Part shown: piece by piece, positions 19,672-29,190 of the stretch
How the letters are laid out: the number at the start of each line of letters is the position of its first letter
How positions within the stretch are numbered: the stretch's first letter is position 1
Assembly (NCBI RefSeq): GCF_023015865.1
Contig: NZ_JALKBC010000001.1
Span: 434,001 to 498,000, forward strand
DNA from: Arenibacter sp. F26102
Lineage (GTDB): Bacteria > Bacteroidota > Bacteroidia > Flavobacteriales > Flavobacteriaceae
Direction of reading: 5' to 3'
DNA length: 64,000 nt
Notes under the pieces: generated by a model
The model's database searches: none
What the model saw: the letters and a program-made list of their open reading frames with translations, nothing else
What the model was told of the DNA's origin: nothing
Position numbers and translations under genes: made by a program

Positions 19672-20994
19672 ATGAACAGCAAAATAATTATTACGGATGT
19701 TTTGGTAAAAGACGTTCGATTTCCTACCAGTAAATCACTGGATGGATCAGATGCCATGAATCCAGATCCGGATTATTCCGCGGCCTATGTAATTTTAAAA
19801 ACTAACCATCCTGATGGCCTTGAGGGGCATGGGTTGACATTTACCATTGGTAGGGGCAATGAACTATGTGCTGCTGCTATTCATTCATTGGCGCCATTGG
19901 TAAAAGGTAAATCTTTGGATAGTTTTACCTCAAACATGGGAGCCTTCTGGAAGATGATTACAGGCGACAGTCAATTACGTTGGTTAGGTCCTGAAAAGGG
20001 GGTGATTCATTTGGCTACGGGAGCAGTGGTCAATGCGGTTTGGGATCTTTATGCCAAAGTTGAAAAGAAACCACTATGGAAACTCTTGGCGGATATGACG
20101 CCCGAAGAATTGGTTTCCTGTATTGATTTTACCTACATTACAGATGCCATTACTCCTAAGGAAGCATTGGATCTGCTCAAGGGAAAAGAGGCATCCAAAC
20201 AGGAAAGAATCAATAAATTATTACAGGATGGATATCCTGCATACACTACTTCCGCAGGATGGCTTGGCTATTCGGATGACAAAATGAGGAGACTTTGCAA
20301 AGAGGCCAAAGAGGCTGGCTTTAAGCATATGAAAATAAAAGTAGGGTCGGATTTGAAGGATGATATGCGCCGTGCCGGAATTATCAGGGAAGAGATCGGT
20401 ACCGACTTAAAACTTATGATGGATGCCAACCAGAAATGGGATGTGGACGAGGCGATAGCCAATATGGCGGAGCTTAAGAAGTTTGATCCCTGGTGGATCG
20501 AAGAGCCAACTAGTCCGGACGATATTTTGGGACATGCAAAAATTGCCAAGGCCGTACACCCTATTAAAGTGGCGACCGGGGAGCACTGTCAAAACAGGGT
20601 TGTATTTAAGCAATTAATGCAGGCCAATGCCATTGGTATCTGTCAGATAGATAGCTGTAGAGTAGGAGGGGTAAACGAAATTTTAGCCATCCTTTTGATG
20701 GCTGCAAAATTTAAAATTCCTGTCTGTCCACATGCCGGAGGGGTTGGACTATGTGAATATGTACAGCACCTGTCCATGATCGATTATATTGCAATTAGTG
20801 GTTCCTTGGAGGATCGTATTATAGAGTATGTAGATCATTTGCATGAACATTTCTATGACCCGGTGGTTATTAAGGATGGTGCCTATATGCCCCCCTCAAT
20901 GCCCGGTTACAGTATTACGATGAAAGAACAATCCTTGGAGGATTACAGTTTTCCGGATGGCGTAATTTGGAAGGATGAAGTAACGGCCAAATAA
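19672..20994 (+). CDS. L-fuconate dehydratase
   Basis: A 440-residue enolase-superfamily enzyme that removes water from L-fuconate to give 2-keto-3-deoxy-L-fuconate. The barrel shows the KxK pair (K221, K223 in MKIKVGSD), metal ligands D251 (MMDANQKW), E277 (WWIEEPT) and E304 (ATGEHC), and H353 in CPHAGG. These motifs and the length fit fuconate dehydratases and the human homologue ENOSF1 closely. It is the first gene of a long run that also holds two SDRs, an FAH hydrolase, FucP and a mutarotase, which supports fuconate as substrate. Confidence 0.9.
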   Translation: MNSKIIITDVLVKDVRFPTSKSLDGSDAMNPDPDYSAAYVILKTNHPDGLEGHGLTFTIGRGNELCAAAIHSLAPLVKGKSLDSFTSNMGAFWKMITGDSQLRWLGPEKGVIHLATGAVVNAVWDLYAKVEKKPLWKLLADMTPEELVSCIDFTYITDAITPKEALDLLKGKEASKQERINKLLQDGYPAYTTSAGWLGYSDDKMRRLCKEAKEAGFKHMKIKVGSDLKDDMRRAGIIREEIGTDLKLMMDANQKWDVDEAIANMAELKKFDPWWIEEPTSPDDILGHAKIAKAVHPIKVATGEHCQNRVVFKQLMQANAIGICQIDSCRVGGVNEILAILLMAAKFKIPVCPHAGGVGLCEYVQHLSMIDYIAISGSLEDRIIEYVDHLHEHFYDPVVIKDGAYMPPSMPGYSITMKEQSLEDYSFPDGVIWKDEVTAK

Positions 20995-21043
20995 TAGGAG
21001 ATTAAGTTGAATAGTAAATAAGATTAATAATCCGAAGAATAAT

Positions 21044-21820
21044 ATGTCACTTTTTAGTTTAGAAAACAAAACAGCAGTAGTAACAGGTGGTGCCAGTGGT
21101 ATTGGTGAAGCTATTTCCAAAGCTTTTGCCGGCCAAGGAGCCGATGTTCACATTTTAGAATTTAATGCAGAAAATGGAGAACGTGTTGTTGGAGAAATAG
21201 AAGCTAAGGGCGGGAAGGCCACTTTTCACGCTTGTGATGTTTCCAATAATGCCCAAGTGGCGCAAATAATTTCCACTATTGGTGCAGATAAGTATATAAA
21301 TATTTTGGTGAACAATGCCGGAATAGCCCACGTGGGAAATTTGGAAGGTACTGAGGTAGAGGATATGGATCGCATTTACAATGTAAATGTAAAGGGGGTT
21401 TATAATTGCATGCATGCCGTTATAACCAAAATGAAGGAAAAAGGTGGGGTTATATTAAACATGGCTTCAATTGCTTCTTCTGTTGGTATTTCGGACAGAT
21501 TCGCCTATTCCATGTCCAAGGGAGCGGTACTCACCATGAGCTATTCTGTAGCAAAGGATTATTTGGATCAGGGTATTAGGTGCAATACCATTTCCCCTGC
21601 TAGAATCCACACGCCTTTTGTCGACGGATTTATAAATAAAAATTACCCGGGAAAAGAAGCGGAAATGTTCGAGAAACTGTCCCAATCCCAACCTATAGGT
21701 AGAATGGGAAAACCCGAGGAGGTAGCTAATTTAGCAGTTTATCTATGTTCGGACGAGGCTTCTTTTATTACAGGAACCGATTTTCCAATCGATGGAGGTT
21801 ATATAAAGTTGAACGGATAG
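21044..21820 (+). CDS. SDR oxidoreductase, probable 2-keto-3-deoxy-L-fuconate dehydrogenase
   Basis: A 258-residue short-chain dehydrogenase with the NAD(P) motif TGGASGIGEA, the NNAG strand motif, a serine in ASIASS, and the YxxxK pair in FAYSMSKGA. It lies 49 bp after the fuconate dehydratase and should act next, oxidising 2-keto-3-deoxy-L-fuconate to the 2,4-diketo compound. The alternative is L-fucose dehydrogenase, but the second SDR at 39165 sits beside FucP and the mutarotase and fits that first step better. Confidence 0.78.
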   Translation: MSLFSLENKTAVVTGGASGIGEAISKAFAGQGADVHILEFNAENGERVVGEIEAKGGKATFHACDVSNNAQVAQIISTIGADKYINILVNNAGIAHVGNLEGTEVEDMDRIYNVNVKGVYNCMHAVITKMKEKGGVILNMASIASSVGISDRFAYSMSKGAVLTMSYSVAKDYLDQGIRCNTISPARIHTPFVDGFINKNYPGKEAEMFEKLSQSQPIGRMGKPEEVANLAVYLCSDEASFITGTDFPIDGGYIKLNG

Positions 21821-21970
21821 GTTTGGTTTAACAGGAACACCTGTTGTTGGATCGATTTATAAATGGAGCTGGATATCACTTTGATGTTTTAGTTCCATTT
21901 TAAGAAAAAAGAAACCAGTAACAGCCCGCTCCATCAATGTTTGGAATTATGAACACTCAACTATAACTAA

Positions 21971-24214
21971 ATGAATAGATTATTTCAATTCGTAGCCATA
22001 GTATCACTATTCGCGGCCTGTTCCCAAAAATCGGGGCCCAATGCCTTGGTGATGCCAGTGTCCAATACTATTGAAGTAAATGAAACGGATAGTAATGATT
22101 CCATTTTGCTTAAGGCGGCGCACGTTGTGCCAACTCCAAACCAGTATTCTGCTTTACGGAACGAGTTTATAGCTTTTATTCATTTTGGCCCCAATACTTT
22201 TACTAGAATGGAGTGGGGAAATGGTATGGAGGAACCAAGCATATTTGATTTGCAAAAATTGGATACCGACCAATGGTGCAGGGCCATGAAGGATGCCGGG
22301 ATGAAAATGGTAATTTTTACCGCCAAGCACCACGATGGTTTTGTATTATGGCAAAGCCGCTATACGGAACATGGGGTAATGTCTTCGCCATTTAAGGAAG
22401 GAAAAGGTGATGTCCTTAAAGAATTGTCCGAATCCTGTAAAAAATACGGTCTTAAATTAGGGGTGTACCTTTCCCCTGCCGATTTGTTTCAAATAGAAAA
22501 TAAGGATGGACTTTATGGAAATTTAAGTGAGTATACCGAGAGAACAATTCCACGGAAAGTGGAAGGAAGGCCCTTTGAAAACTCTAGCACTTTTACCTTT
22601 AAGGTAGACGATTACAATGAGTATTTCTTAAACCAATTGTTTGAATTACTTACGGAATATGGGCCTATACATGAAGTTTGGTTTGATGGTGCACACCCGA
22701 AAAGAAAGGGCGGTCAGACTTATAACTATTTGGCATGGAAGGAATTGATAAAAGCTTTGGCGCCAAAGGCGGTTATTTTTGGAAAGGAGGATATTCGCTG
22801 GTGCGGAAACGAATCTGGTGGTACTAGGGATACGGAATGGAATGTGATTCCCTATCAGGAAGACCCCAATCAAATGAACAGCTTTCCAGATTTAACTGAT
22901 GAGTCTTTAGGAAGTAGGGACGACCTTTATAAGGGAAAATATCTTCATTATCAACAGGCAGAAACCAATACTTCTATTCGCGAAGGCTGGTTTTACAGGG
23001 ATGACACGGATCAGAAAGTCCGTAGTACAGATGACGTATTCGATATGTATGAGAGATCGGTTGGTGGGAACTCTACTTTTTTGTTGAACATTCCGCCCAA
23101 TAGGGAAGGTGAGTTTTCGCCTAGGGATGTTCTGGTGTTGGAAGAGGTTGGGCAGCGGATCAGCGAGACCTATGGGGGTAACTTGCTATCGGGTGCAAAA
23201 GGACCAAATGAGGTCTTGGACAATGACCTAAGTAGTTTTCAACTTATAGGCGATGATGCCAATGAAATTATCATTGAAACCCCGAAGCCGATTACCATTA
23301 ATAGACTTGCCATTCAAGAGGCTATAGACACCCACAGTGAACGGGTAGAAAAACATGCCTTGGATGCCTGGGTGGACAATGCCTGGAAAGAAATTGCCAC
23401 GGCCACCAATATTGGTTATAAGCGAATTTTACGATTCCCGGAAGTTACTACCCAAAAACTGCGGATTAGAATCTTGGAATCGCGCTTTTATCCTGCTATA
23501 GCACACATTTCGGCACATTATTACAAGGCAAGGCCGCCACAGCTCAGTATCGAAAGATCGGTAGATGGTTCTGTAACAATATCGCCCAAAAAGGACAATT
23601 TTGGATGGAAACCCCATGGGGAAGATATAGCGGGAAACATAAATTCTGGTTACAAAATTCATTATACTACGGACGGTAGCGAGCCCACCTCGGCCTCTGC
23701 AATTTACAATGAAGCTTTTAAAATACCTTCAGGAGAGGTGAAGGCAGTAGCAGAAGTGAATGGACAATTGGGCAGTATTACTTCACAGCTTTTCGGAATT
23801 ATCAAAAAGGATTGGAAAGTCCTTGGAGTGGATAGTGTTGACGGGGAATATGCGGCTAAAAATGCCTTTGATGGCAATCAAAGTACATATTGGAGTTCCG
23901 CTGCAGGTTCTAAAGCACATTATATCAATATTGACCTTGGAAAAGAATACGCTGTAACCGGATTTACCTACACGCCTCAAACTTCTTCATCCGAAGGGAT
24001 GTTGGCAAGGGGTGTCGTAAAAATTAGTTCGGATGGAAAATCGTGGAATAACGTTACGGATTTTCGCTTTGGAAATTTAATAAACGATCCTACGACCAGA
24101 ACCCATATGTTCCAGTCTAAAATAAGTACCAGATATATTAGAATTGAATCCAAGGAAATTGCCGGTAATGGGAAAACTGCAGCCATTGCGGAATTGGATT
24201 TTTTATTGGATTAA
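21971..24214 (+). CDS. GH29 alpha-L-fucosidase lipoprotein with C-terminal binding modules
   Basis: A 747-residue exported lipoprotein (lipobox FAACS, C17). The GH29 barrel covers about 45-360. D239 in EVWFDGAHP is the expected nucleophile, and FTAKHHDGF is the fucose-binding loop. A beta domain follows, then a chitobiase-like segment (IHYTTDGSEPTSASAIY, about 565-580) and an F5/8-type carbohydrate-binding module (about 630-745, AFDGNQSTYWSS to IAELDFLL). It should clip terminal alpha-L-fucose outside the inner membrane. The layout is of the GH29-B kind, which often prefers branched linkages. It has a 150-bp upstream gap, so it may have its own promoter. Confidence 0.9.
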   Translation: MNRLFQFVAIVSLFAACSQKSGPNALVMPVSNTIEVNETDSNDSILLKAAHVVPTPNQYSALRNEFIAFIHFGPNTFTRMEWGNGMEEPSIFDLQKLDTDQWCRAMKDAGMKMVIFTAKHHDGFVLWQSRYTEHGVMSSPFKEGKGDVLKELSESCKKYGLKLGVYLSPADLFQIENKDGLYGNLSEYTERTIPRKVEGRPFENSSTFTFKVDDYNEYFLNQLFELLTEYGPIHEVWFDGAHPKRKGGQTYNYLAWKELIKALAPKAVIFGKEDIRWCGNESGGTRDTEWNVIPYQEDPNQMNSFPDLTDESLGSRDDLYKGKYLHYQQAETNTSIREGWFYRDDTDQKVRSTDDVFDMYERSVGGNSTFLLNIPPNREGEFSPRDVLVLEEVGQRISETYGGNLLSGAKGPNEVLDNDLSSFQLIGDDANEIIIETPKPITINRLAIQEAIDTHSERVEKHALDAWVDNAWKEIATATNIGYKRILRFPEVTTQKLRIRILESRFYPAIAHISAHYYKARPPQLSIERSVDGSVTISPKKDNFGWKPHGEDIAGNINSGYKIHYTTDGSEPTSASAIYNEAFKIPSGEVKAVAEVNGQLGSITSQLFGIIKKDWKVLGVDSVDGEYAAKNAFDGNQSTYWSSAAGSKAHYINIDLGKEYAVTGFTYTPQTSSSEGMLARGVVKISSDGKSWNNVTDFRFGNLINDPTTRTHMFQSKISTRYIRIESKEIAGNGKTAAIAELDFLLD

Positions 24215-24246
24215 GAGTTTGGCTAAAAATTTCTTTTAAATAGTTA

Positions 24247-26598
24247 ATGAAAAAAATAGCGCTATATAATTTTGTATTTGCCTTATCCTTAATAGGGTGC
24301 TCACCAACGGTATCCGATATTTATATAACTTCCAATGTGGAGGAATTTAATAATGGAGAATTGGTTTTTAGTTCTATCGAAGAAGGAGTTAATACCGTGG
24401 CTCAACTAAGAAAGGAAGGCGTTAAAAATGCCCTGACCATACACTTGATGGAGGGCGATCATAGAATAAGTTCGCCCATAAGGATCAAACCAGAATTTGG
24501 ACCTTTGAAATTGATAGGGGAAGGGGTGGAACAGACAGTGGTAAAAGGTTCCAAAGTGCTTAATTCCAAATGGGAAAGGTTCAATGATCATATTTTTGTA
24601 GCACAATTGCAGAAGGAGGACAGTTTTGATCAGCTATTCGTTAACGGAAATAAACAAATATTGGCACGTTACCCCAATTATGACGAAAATGGTGGACATT
24701 GGCAGGGTCATGCCGAAGATGCCATATCCCCGGAAAGAATAAAAACCTGGGCAAATCCTGTAGGAGCAATAGTGCACGCTATGCATAGTGGTGAGTGGGG
24801 AGGATTTCATTACGTTTCCACAGGGGTTGATGAAAATGGAGAGCTTATATTGTCAGGAGGGCACCAAAATAATCGGCCATCAAAAATGCACACCAAGTAT
24901 CGTATGGTAGAAAATGTATTCGAAGAATTGGATGCTCCAGGGGAGTGGTTCTTGGATAAGGATTACCGACTATATTATTGGCCCACCGAGGGAAGTGATC
25001 TTGGCAATGCCTTGATGGAAGGGGTGCAATTAAAGCATTTGGTGGAAGTTGTAGGTACTGAAGAAAATCCGGTTTGGGACATTGAAATAAGTGGAATAAA
25101 ATTTGAGCATACGCAGCTCACTTTTATGGAAGAATATGAGCCATTGCTAAGAAGCGATTGGACCATATATAGAGGTGCAGCCATTTTTCTTGAGGGGACC
25201 CAAAAAATGAGTATCAACAACTGTGAATTGACTAATATGGGCGGTAATGCTATTTTGGTTAGTAACTTCAACAGGGATGTGGCAATTACCGATAATCATA
25301 TTCATGAATGTGGGGCATCGGGCATCAGTTTTGTGGGTAGTCCCGAAGCAGTGAGATCACCTTCGTTCCAATACAACGAATTTGTTCCCTTAGCGGAAAT
25401 GGACACAGTTCATGGGCCAAAATCAAATAAGTACCCTAGTAATTCGACGGCAGATAATAATCTCATTCATCGCACCGGAAGAGTGGAAAAGCAAACGGCT
25501 GGCGTACAGATTGCCATGGCCATGGATATTACCGTAAGCCGCAACAGTATTTATGATGTTCCCAGGGCAGGAATCAATATTGGTGATGGCACTTGGGGCG
25601 GACATATAATTGAATACAACGATGTTTTCAGTACTGTACTGGAATCCGGAGATCATGGAGCATTTAATTCATGGGGTAGGGACCGATTTTGGCATCCAAA
25701 GCGCGACACTTTAAATCAAATTGTAACAGCTAATCCGGAGATGCCCAAATGGGACGCCATTCACACTACGGTCATAAGAAACAATAGATTTCGCTGCGAT
25801 CATGGCTGGGATATAGATTTGGATGACGGATCCTCCAATTATCATATTTACAACAATGTGTGTTTAAATGGGGGAATTAAATTGAGGGAAGGATTTTTTC
25901 GCACCGTGGAAAACAACGTCATGATAAATAATGGCTTTCACCCTCATGTATGGTTCAAGAATAGTGGAGATGTATTTAAGCACAATATTGTTTTTACCGA
26001 GCACAAGGATATACGATTACAGGATTGGGGCAAGGAAGTAGATTATAATCTTTTTCCGGATGAGCAAACCTTGTTGAAAACCCAGAGTAAAGGGGTGGAT
26101 CAAAATAGCATTTTCGGTGATGCCCTGTTTACTGATGCGAAAATTGGGAACTATTCAGTAAAAGAGAATTCACCAGCCTTTAAAATTGGATTTAAGAACT
26201 TTGATATGGATAGCTTTGGAGTTGCCAATACTTCCCTAAGGACCTTGGCCGAGACTCCTGCTATACCTGCTATGTTTTTTGGCACTACTAGCGAAGAGTC
26301 AGCTACATTCAATTGGTTGGGCGCTAAAATTAAAAATATAATTACCATGGCAGAACGTTCGGCCTCCGGTCTCGATAAGACTGCCGGAGTTCTTATTCTA
26401 TCTTTGGAAAAACAAAGTGTTGCAGGAAACTCTTTACTTCAGGTGGGGGATGTTATAATAGGAGCTGAGGGAGCTGAAATTAATACGGTGGCCGACTTAA
26501 TGAAGTCTTATCAGAATAATAATTGGAAAGGCAAATTGAATCTTATTATATTTAGAAATCAGAAGGAAAAGGAATTATCCTTATCAACAAAAAAATAA
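24247..26598 (+). CDS. GH141-like parallel beta-helix enzyme with C-terminal PDZ domain
   Basis: A 783-residue lipoprotein (lipobox LIGCS, C18). After an N-terminal region (DQLFVNGNKQILARYPN is typical of this class) comes a right-handed beta-helix (about 270-610) with repeated N/D-rich turns (INNCELTNMGGNAILV, ISFVGSPEAV, IDLDDGSSNYHIYNN). Residues about 690-775 read as a PDZ fold (GVLILSLEKQSVAGN, LQVGDVIIGAEG). GH141 includes alpha-L-fucosidases and is frequent in fucoidan loci, which fits the neighbours. It lies 32 bp after GH29 and 12 bp before a sulfatase. The PDZ may dock a partner or peptide; that is speculative. Confidence 0.75.
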   Translation: MKKIALYNFVFALSLIGCSPTVSDIYITSNVEEFNNGELVFSSIEEGVNTVAQLRKEGVKNALTIHLMEGDHRISSPIRIKPEFGPLKLIGEGVEQTVVKGSKVLNSKWERFNDHIFVAQLQKEDSFDQLFVNGNKQILARYPNYDENGGHWQGHAEDAISPERIKTWANPVGAIVHAMHSGEWGGFHYVSTGVDENGELILSGGHQNNRPSKMHTKYRMVENVFEELDAPGEWFLDKDYRLYYWPTEGSDLGNALMEGVQLKHLVEVVGTEENPVWDIEISGIKFEHTQLTFMEEYEPLLRSDWTIYRGAAIFLEGTQKMSINNCELTNMGGNAILVSNFNRDVAITDNHIHECGASGISFVGSPEAVRSPSFQYNEFVPLAEMDTVHGPKSNKYPSNSTADNNLIHRTGRVEKQTAGVQIAMAMDITVSRNSIYDVPRAGINIGDGTWGGHIIEYNDVFSTVLESGDHGAFNSWGRDRFWHPKRDTLNQIVTANPEMPKWDAIHTTVIRNNRFRCDHGWDIDLDDGSSNYHIYNNVCLNGGIKLREGFFRTVENNVMINNGFHPHVWFKNSGDVFKHNIVFTEHKDIRLQDWGKEVDYNLFPDEQTLLKTQSKGVDQNSIFGDALFTDAKIGNYSVKENSPAFKIGFKNFDMDSFGVANTSLRTLAETPAIPAMFFGTTSEESATFNWLGAKIKNIITMAERSASGLDKTAGVLILSLEKQSVAGNSLLQVGDVIIGAEGAEINTVADLMKSYQNNNWKGKLNLIIFRNQKEKELSLSTKK

Positions 26599-26610
26599 AG
26601 ACCAAGCCGT

Positions 26611-28194
26611 ATGAAGCCATTGTATAAATATATATTAATTGCCTTGTTAATCGGTGGAGCAGTCTACGGTCTCAGTTTTAGAGGTTCGGCGGAAAAGGAA
26701 AAGCGGCCTAATATTATATATGTTTTGGCGGATGATCTTGGCTATGGAGATATTAGTCTCTACAATCCGGAAGGAAAGATCAGTACGCCTAACCTGGATG
26801 CTTTGGGTGCGGCGGGAATGAAATTTACGGATGCCCATACATCTTCTTCGGTATGTACCCCTACTCGCTATGGAATAATTACCGGGAGGTATAATTGGAG
26901 AAGTCCAATAAAAAGTAGTGTTCTTACGGGTAAATCCAATGCTTTGATTCCAAAAAACAGAACTACTGTAGCCTCTTTGCTAAAAAAGGAAGGCTATGAA
27001 ACGGCATTTATTGGAAAATGGCATTTGGGATGGGATTGGGCACTAAAGGATCCTAAAGTGGAATCTGGGGAAGGTTGGAACCCAGAAGATTTTGATAATA
27101 TAGATTTCTCCAAGAAAGTAGGCAACTCTCCCAATACCCTTGGTTTTACGTATTCATATGGGCACTGTGGTTCATTGGATATGGCTCCATATGTGTATGT
27201 GGAAAATGGAATGCCTACCATGGTGCCGGATACGGTTACCGAAAGTAAGACTAAATATGGATGGTGGAGAAAGGGACCCACGTCCGCCGATTTTGTTTTT
27301 GATGATGTTACCCCTAACTTTTTTAGAAAATCCTTTAATTATATCAAGAATATATCAAAAGGAAAGGATCCATTCTTTTTGTATTTGGCGCTACCATCGC
27401 CCCACACTCCAATTCTCCCTACGGAGGAATGGCAAGGAAAAAGTGATTTAAATCCTTATGGGGATTTTATGATGATGATCGATGCTTATATGGGACAATT
27501 GGCGACGGTGATAAAGGAAGCGGGAATCGAAGAAAATACCCTTGTTATCTTTACGAGCGACAATGGGTGTTCCCCTGCGGCCAATATTAATGAAATGATT
27601 GCAAAGGGGCATAACCCAAACGGAATTTTAAGAGGTCATAAGGCCGATATTTTTGAAGGAGGACATAGAGTTCCCTTTATGGTAAAATGGCCAGCCAAAA
27701 TCAAGCCCAATTCTAAATCGGGTATAACCATTTGCACAACCGATTTAATGGCTACTTGTGCCGAAATAGTAGGAGTCGATTTGGAAGATACAGAAGGGGA
27801 AGATAGTTTTTCAATGATGCCTTTGTTTAATGACCCCAATTCCAAAGAGTATAAGAGAGAGGCTACTGTGCATCATTCCATCAACGGAAGCTTTGCGATA
27901 AGAAAGGATAATTGGAAAATGATTTTTTGTCCTGGATCTGGTGGATGGAGTGATCCCAAACCAAATTCGGAAGGGATAGGGGATCTTCCCAAATTTCAGC
28001 TGTACGACCTAAGTAAGGATCCCCAGGAAAAGAATAATGTTTATGGTCAGTTCCATGAAGTGGAAAGTGCAATGACTAGATTAATGGTCTCCTATATAGA
28101 AAACGGGAGAAGCAATCCAGGGGAAAAGCAAAAGAACGACAAAGAAGGATACGGAAGTAAGGATTGGAAGCAATTGGAAGTGTTTTATAATTGA
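26611..28194 (+). CDS. S1-family sulfatase
   Basis: A 527-residue formylglycine sulfatase with a signal or anchor segment (about 7-22). The metal-binding start is NIIYVLADDLGYGD. The activation motif C82-T-P-T-R becomes formylglycine. Further active-site segments are GKWHLGW, PSPHTPILP, FTSDNGCSP and RGHKADIFEGGHRVPF. It removes sulfate esters from a glycan outside the cytoplasm. The gene is in tight series with the GH141-like enzyme, suggesting coupled action on sulfated fucose oligosaccharides. The position of the sulfate removed cannot be read from sequence. Confidence 0.9.
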   Translation: MKPLYKYILIALLIGGAVYGLSFRGSAEKEKRPNIIYVLADDLGYGDISLYNPEGKISTPNLDALGAAGMKFTDAHTSSSVCTPTRYGIITGRYNWRSPIKSSVLTGKSNALIPKNRTTVASLLKKEGYETAFIGKWHLGWDWALKDPKVESGEGWNPEDFDNIDFSKKVGNSPNTLGFTYSYGHCGSLDMAPYVYVENGMPTMVPDTVTESKTKYGWWRKGPTSADFVFDDVTPNFFRKSFNYIKNISKGKDPFFLYLALPSPHTPILPTEEWQGKSDLNPYGDFMMMIDAYMGQLATVIKEAGIEENTLVIFTSDNGCSPAANINEMIAKGHNPNGILRGHKADIFEGGHRVPFMVKWPAKIKPNSKSGITICTTDLMATCAEIVGVDLEDTEGEDSFSMMPLFNDPNSKEYKREATVHHSINGSFAIRKDNWKMIFCPGSGGWSDPKPNSEGIGDLPKFQLYDLSKDPQEKNNVYGQFHEVESAMTRLMVSYIENGRSNPGEKQKNDKEGYGSKDWKQLEVFYN

Positions 28195-28287
28195 TTTAAA
28201 AATTGCTTACTTTGAATGTGCATTTTATCAAATTGGAAACCAGAAGCAAAAATTATATATAAATAGTAACTCAATAAATAGGAACAA

Positions 28288-29148
28288 ATGAAACTAATAA
28301 GATTTGGAGAAATAGGTAAGGAAAAGCCGGGTGTTCAATTGGAAAATGGTACCCGATTGGATGTATCTGCCTTCGGAAGGGATTACAATGAGGATTTCTT
28401 TGGAACAGATGGACTTGAAAAATTAAAAAAATGGTTGGCAGAAAATGAAAGTAGCTGTCCTAAGGTGGGCGACAGTGTTCGTTTAGGAGCTCCTTTGGTT
28501 AGACCCTCAAAAATTGTTTGCGTTGGTCTAAACTATGCAAAACATGCAGCTGAAAGCGGTATGGCAGTGCCTAAGGAGCCAGTATTGTTCTTTAAGGCTA
28601 CTTCTGCCATAGTAGGACCTAATGATGATGTTATCATTCCAAAAGGAAGTGAGAAAACGGATTGGGAAGTAGAATTGGCAGTGGTAATCGGTAAAAAGGC
28701 ATCATATGTTTCGGAAGAAAATGCATTAGATCATGTTGCCGGATATGTGCTGCACAACGACTACAGTGAGAGAGCCTTTCAAATAGAACGTGAAGGTCAA
28801 TGGGTGAAGGGTAAAAGCTGCGACACATTTGCACCGGTTGGACCTTTCATAGCTACAAAAGATGAAATTAAAGATCCCAATAACCTGAACTTATGGTTAA
28901 AATTGAATGGGGAAAAGGTACAGGATAGTTCTACTTCAGATTTTATCTTCAATGTGCAAGAAGTAGTGAGTTATATTAGTCAGTTCATGACCCTATTGCC
29001 AGGGGATATTATTTCAACAGGGACTCCTTTTGGAGTGGGGCTTGGATTTAATCCACCTAAATACTTAAAAGCAGGAGATGTGGTAGAATTGGGAATCGAG
29101 GGACTTGGTAGTTCCAAGCAAACTGCAAAGGCCTATAGCGGGAAATAA
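28288..29148 (+). CDS. FAH-family hydrolase, probable 2,4-diketo-3-deoxy-L-fuconate hydrolase
   Basis: A 286-residue fumarylacetoacetate-hydrolase-family enzyme with the core VGLNYAKHAAESG, the metal-binding E-x-E in DWEVELAVVIGK, HNDYSERAFQ, KSCDTFAPVGP and the C-terminal STGTPFGVGLGF. In the non-phosphorylative fucose route this family splits 2,4-diketo-3-deoxy-L-fuconate into pyruvate and L-lactate. The presence of the dehydratase, two SDRs and a lactate dehydrogenase in the same cluster supports that reaction. It is inserted between degradation genes rather than beside the dehydratase. Confidence 0.82.
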   Translation: MKLIRFGEIGKEKPGVQLENGTRLDVSAFGRDYNEDFFGTDGLEKLKKWLAENESSCPKVGDSVRLGAPLVRPSKIVCVGLNYAKHAAESGMAVPKEPVLFFKATSAIVGPNDDVIIPKGSEKTDWEVELAVVIGKKASYVSEENALDHVAGYVLHNDYSERAFQIEREGQWVKGKSCDTFAPVGPFIATKDEIKDPNNLNLWLKLNGEKVQDSSTSDFIFNVQEVVSYISQFMTLLPGDIISTGTPFGVGLGFNPPKYLKAGDVVELGIEGLGSSKQTAKAYSGK

Positions 29149-29190
29149 CATTCATGTAAATTAATTAACCGACCAACCAACCCAATAAGC

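Noticed and set aside
21831-21846. Hairpin AACAGG/CCTGTT after the SDR gene as a terminator
   Set aside because: The stem is only 6 bp and no T run follows, so it was not called.
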